DNA of 64,000 nt from Qipengyuania_C sp046254955 (GTDB lineage Bacteria; Pseudomonadota; Alphaproteobacteria; Sphingomonadales; Sphingomonadaceae). A program made the translations under genes and the position numbers. Positions 61,207-64,000 of the stretch are shown piece after piece; the stretch's first letter is position 1, and every line of letters starts with the position of its first letter. Under the pieces are notes generated by a model. That model made no database searches. It was given only the letters and a program-made list of their open reading frames with translations, and was not told where the DNA came from. Location: positions 1-64,000 of the forward strand of contig NZ_JBJXRG010000003.1 in NCBI RefSeq assembly GCF_046254955.1, given 5' to 3'.

Positions 61207-62531
61207 GATCCCGCCATTGCCATCATGTCCGCGGCCACAGCTTCAGGGAATGCCCGGTGTATCGGAAGCGCGTCGGACGGCATATATTGCGTGTAAAGCG
61301 ACGCCCTGAGGCCGCGCTTCATATCGACAAATGCGACAGTTCCGGCTGCGCCGCCCCACCCGAATGTTCCTGCTTGCTCGCCCAGTCCCACGCGTCCACC
61401 TGCGCCAAATCCGGATCCGTGGGCAAACGTCCCGTCGGTCGAAACGCCTTCGGGAAGCAGGTTCGACGTCCCGACCCGGACGGCCAGCTCCCCCATCACG
61501 CGTTTGCCGTCAATCACGCCGTAGCCAAGCAACATACGCAGGAACCGGTCATAGTCGCGCGGGCTGGACACAAGCCCTGCACCCCCGGTCGGGAAAGGCG
61601 GTCTATCGAGGTAGACCGAGCGGCGGGCAGGATCGAGCGGCACCAGCGCTCCGCCCATCACGCCGTAGTTGGTTGTCAGCCGGTCGACCTCGCTGCCCGG
61701 AACCGTGAACCACGTGCTATCCATCCCGGCCGGCTTGAAGATATTCTCCGAAAGGAAGGCGTCGAACGGCTGGCCCGATGCGACCTCGATGATACGGCCA
61801 AGCAAATCGAGCGAAACCGAATAGCTCCATTTCGTGCCTGGCTGGTAGACCAGCGGCATCCGAGCGAGGTTATCGGCGAATGTTGCGAGGTCTTTCGCGG
61901 GTTTTCCGCGGCCGAATATGGCGCCGAGCGGTAGCTTTGTCACTTGACCGGGAACTATGCCGTTCGCGTCATAAGCGTCCTTGATCGGACCCTTCTGGAT
62001 GATGCCGTAGCCCAGCCCGGCAGTGTGGGTGAGCAACTGGCGGATCGTGATCGGGCGCTGGGCCGGCTCCAGATCTGTAATTGAGCCGTCGTAGGTTTTC
62101 TGCACCTGCATCTTTGCAAACTTGGGCAGGATCTCGGCAATTGGTTGGTCGAGACCGAGCTTGCCGTCATCTATCAACATCATAGCCGCCATGCCGGTGA
62201 CCGGCTTGGTCATCGAATAGATCCGGTAGAGAGAGTCGAAACCCGCATCCGCATCCTGGCCAATGGTCTGTGGCCCCCGTGCGAGCAGCAGCGGATCACG
62301 CTGCCCCCACCCCAATGCCGCCACCATATTGGCCAGTCTGCCGGCGCCGACATATTGATCGATCAGGCCTTGAACATTGGTCCAGCGGGCAGGTTGCGCA
62401 TAAGCGAGGCTTGCGAATGGTCCGCCGGCGATTGCGGCGCTGGCGGCCACCGCTGCAGAGCCGCGGAAGAGCGCGCGCCGCGAGAGGGAAAAGCCGGTGT
62501 CGGAGAATTGGTCGAATTCGCGAAATGCCAT
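61203..62531 (-). CDS. Exported serine hydrolase of the beta-lactamase fold
   Basis: A 442-residue class C beta-lactamase-fold hydrolase or esterase. The N-terminal SRRALFRGSAAVAASAAIAG is a twin-arginine-type signal. Active-site motifs are Ser-x-x-Lys in RIYSMTKPVTGMAAM, Tyr-Ser-x in WSYSVSLDLLG, and the third motif region FGWGGAAGT. ATG 62531 (MAFREFDQFSD) is used; the frame stays open further upstream without a ribosome site. It heads the operon with nudC, the FrnE-like gene and the SDR gene, all overlapping by 4 bases. Whether it acts on beta-lactams is doubtful; esterase activity is more usual. Confidence 0.88.
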   Translation of the reverse strand: MAFREFDQFSDTGFSLSRRALFRGSAAVAASAAIAGGPFASLAYAQPARWTNVQGLIDQYVGAGRLANMVAALGWGQRDPLLLARGPQTIGQDADAGFDSLYRIYSMTKPVTGMAAMMLIDDGKLGLDQPIAEILPKFAKMQVQKTYDGSITDLEPAQRPITIRQLLTHTAGLGYGIIQKGPIKDAYDANGIVPGQVTKLPLGAIFGRGKPAKDLATFADNLARMPLVYQPGTKWSYSVSLDLLGRIIEVASGQPFDAFLSENIFKPAGMDSTWFTVPGSEVDRLTTNYGVMGGALVPLDPARRSVYLDRPPFPTGGAGLVSSPRDYDRFLRMLLGYGVIDGKRVMGELAVRVGTSNLLPEGVSTDGTFAHGSGFGAGGRVGLGEQAGTFGWGGAAGTVAFVDMKRGLRASLYTQYMPSDALPIHRAFPEAVAADMMAMAGS

Positions 62532-62659
62532 AAATGTCGGTCCTGAAACGAAATGGGTTCGTGCTCTACTGGGCAAATTGATATGAACGGTCAATTGCCT
62601 AGCCCGCAACTATCGATCGGGGTCTTGCATTTCCAAGCTGTCCTACTCATATAAGACAC

Positions 62660-62881
62660 ATGCTGAATATCATCGCCTATATCCTTGGCCTCATCTCGCT
62701 GGTCATCGTCATTCCCGCCACAATCCCGCTGCTGGGATGGGCGAACTGGATCGCCCTGCCTTTCATCGTGCTGGGCGCGATCGTCGGGCAGATCTCGTCG
62801 AAGAACGGCGGGCGGAATTTCTGCCTGATCGTGCTGGTGATTGCGGCGATCCGCCTCTCGATCGGCGGCGGAATTATCTAG
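62660..62881 (+). CDS. Small membrane protein
   Basis: A 73-residue protein of two membrane segments, at about residues 3-28 and 32-48, with a third hydrophobic stretch at about 55-72 (CLIVLVIAAIRLS). Nearly the whole protein is hydrophobic with a short polar loop, SSKNGGRN. No family is recognised. The ribosome site is weak. Its stop overlaps the mutY stop by 3 bases (convergent, CTAG). Confidence 0.65.
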   Translation: MLNIIAYILGLISLVIVIPATIPLLGWANWIALPFIVLGAIVGQISSKNGGRNFCLIVLVIAAIRLSIGGGII

Positions 62882-63936
62882 CTCCCCGCAAGCGCCAACC
62901 GCGCGGCTTTCGCGAAAAGCGTCGGCAAGCCGGCCTGTTCGATCTCGCAGAGCGGCCACCACTGGCCCTCTCCTGACGGCTCGCTAGCCGCCACGATACG
63001 CACAACGGATAGCTCTAGTGAGACGTGGGTGAATGTGTGCCGCACAAGGCCGAGATTTTCGGTCTCGCCTGTTATGGGCGCCTCGCCACCTCCGTCGCCG
63101 CTCGCACTCCAACCGTCATCGGGAAGCGCGCGCATCCCGCCCAGCATCCCCTTGCCAGGCCGCGTCTCCAGCCACACTTCCTTGCCCGCGCTACCATGGC
63201 GCTCAATCCACCACGCCGTACCTTTGCGCAGCGGTTTGGCTTTCTTCGGTGCTTTCATCGGATAGCGTTCCGGCTCGCCTGATTGGCGAGCCTGGCAGTG
63301 CCCTGACAGCGGGCACAGCAGGCACTTGGGATTGCGCGTCGCACAAAGGGTGGATCCGAGGTCCATCTGTGCCTGTGCGAAGTCACCCGCGCGTCGTCTG
63401 GGGGTGATCTCGGCTGATCTAATGGTGATCTGTTCGCGCCCCTTCGGCAACGGAATCTCTATGGAAAACAAGCGACTAACGATCCGTTCGACATTGGCAT
63501 CGACCACAACGGCGTGTTTCCCAAACGCGATCGAGGCTACCGCGGCAGCGATATATCGGCCCACTCCCGGCAGCTTCCTGAGCTCCGCTTCTTCGCTGGG
63601 AAATCCTCCCAATTCAATCACTTGGCGGGCGCAAGCATGAAGATTTCGAGCGCGCGAGTAGTACCCAAGCCCGGCCCATTCAGCCATTACATCGGCCTCT
63701 TCAGCCGCAGCCAGATCTCCAACACTGGGCCAGCGCTTGAGGAACTTCTCGTAGTAGGGTTTGACCGCCGCGACCGTCGTTTGCTGCAGCATCACTTCGG
63801 AAAGCCAGACGCGGTAGGGCCAGTCCGGATCTCCGGGTAATGGCGCACCGGGCGGATTGCGCCAGGGCAGGTCGCGGGCGTGGGAATCGTACCAGCGCAG
63901 CAACGTGGATGCGATGGTCTCGGTGCTGGCAGTCAT
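62878..63936 (-). CDS. mutY: A/G-specific adenine glycosylase
   Basis: Base-excision enzyme that removes adenine paired with 8-oxoguanine. The 352-residue protein has the helix-hairpin-helix with catalytic Asp, LPGVGRYIAAAVAS followed by VVDANVERI, and the general acid Glu47 in VWLSEVMLQQTT. The iron-sulfur cluster cysteines follow C-x6-C-x2-C-x5-C (CATRNPKCLLCPLSGHC). A C-terminal NUDIX-like domain (from about residue 235) recognises 8-oxoG. ATG 63936 is used; an ATG at 63945 adds three residues. The last 60 bases of the window to its right show no gene start I can recognise. Confidence 0.94.
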   Translation of the reverse strand: MTASTETIASTLLRWYDSHARDLPWRNPPGAPLPGDPDWPYRVWLSEVMLQQTTVAAVKPYYEKFLKRWPSVGDLAAAEEADVMAEWAGLGYYSRARNLHACARQVIELGGFPSEEAELRKLPGVGRYIAAAVASIAFGKHAVVVDANVERIVSRLFSIEIPLPKGREQITIRSAEITPRRRAGDFAQAQMDLGSTLCATRNPKCLLCPLSGHCQARQSGEPERYPMKAPKKAKPLRKGTAWWIERHGSAGKEVWLETRPGKGMLGGMRALPDDGWSASGDGGGEAPITGETENLGLVRHTFTHVSLELSVVRIVAASEPSGEGQWWPLCEIEQAGLPTLFAKAARLALAGS

Positions 63937-64000
63937 GGCGCGCATATGGCATGGCCGCACTCGCAATGGAACGGGACGATCAGAAACCGCCTGCCTCAGG

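Overview
The window looks like a chromosomal core segment of an alphaproteobacterium, most likely of the order Sphingomonadales and perhaps Erythrobacteraceae. The placement is inferred from gene content and gene order, not from a search: an ALAS-type hemA (Shemin pathway), a Ros/MucR regulator, an UrcA-family protein, a DUF1489 protein, a class II DAHP synthase, the lepB-rnc-era run, and the tsaB-rimI-mucR-fur-plsC-miaB-phoH-ybeY-corC run. Coding density is high and no gap between genes exceeds about 220 bases. I saw no rRNA, tRNA, CRISPR array, insertion sequence or prophage.

Layout, left to right. 1-1.5 kb: 5' part of a trimeric autotransporter adhesin that runs off the left edge. 1.6-6.3 kb: pgi divergent from lepB-rnc-era and a GNAT gene. 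6.3-10.9 kb: leftward topA with a small overlapping Myb/SANT-like gene, then dprA and plsY. 10.9-16.9 kb: murI, a possible globin-like gene, hemA, an acyl-CoA synthetase/dioxygenase pair and a nitroreductase. 17-21.6 kb: envelope proteins (a Pro-Glu-Lys repeat protein and an outer-membrane barrel), a DsbA-like isomerase, an UrcA protein and a winged-helix/TolB/TPR regulator. 21.6-27.4 kb: a leftward polyamine cluster encoding an ornithine decarboxylase-like enzyme, carboxy(nor)spermidine dehydrogenase and decarboxylase, plus two embedded hydrolases. 27.5-31.9 kb: threonine dehydratase, two MAPEG proteins, thioredoxin reductase, a tyrosine phosphatase and a lone receiver-domain protein. 31.9-35.9 kb: a membrane retropepsin, an egtB-egtD ergothioneine pair and a diguanylate cyclase. 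36-43 kb: DAHP synthase, an M16 peptidase, a NifU-type protein, a RutE-like reductase, tsaB and rimI. 43-50.3 kb: mucR, fur, an unusual acyltransferase-nucleotidyltransferase fusion, miaB, phoH, an inserted lipoprotein gene, ybeY and corC. 50.4-56.4 kb: LysR, PilZ, a cyclophilin, mgtE, a cyclase-family lipoprotein, DUF1489, a sulfotransferase and a decayed second DUF1489 copy. 56.4-64 kb: CHASE2-GGDEF, an orphan Flp pilin, a tightly coupled four-gene operon (beta-lactamase fold, nudC, FrnE-like, SDR), a small membrane protein and mutY.

How parts work together. ODC, CASDH and CASDC would give spermidine from ornithine through carboxyspermidine. EgtB and EgtD give the core of ergothioneine synthesis. 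Two diguanylate cyclases, a PilZ protein, a Flp pilin and the YadA-like adhesin suggest surface attachment under cyclic-di-GMP control, but that link is inference. The observations most worth checking are the PlsC-nucleotidyltransferase fusion, the alpha/beta hydrolase inside the polyamine operon, the DUF1489 remnant flanking the sulfotransferase, the Pro-Glu-Lys repeat protein, the globin-like protein beside hemA, and the histone-H1-like tails on MucR and TopA. I found no clearly new multi-gene system such as a new defence or secretion cluster.
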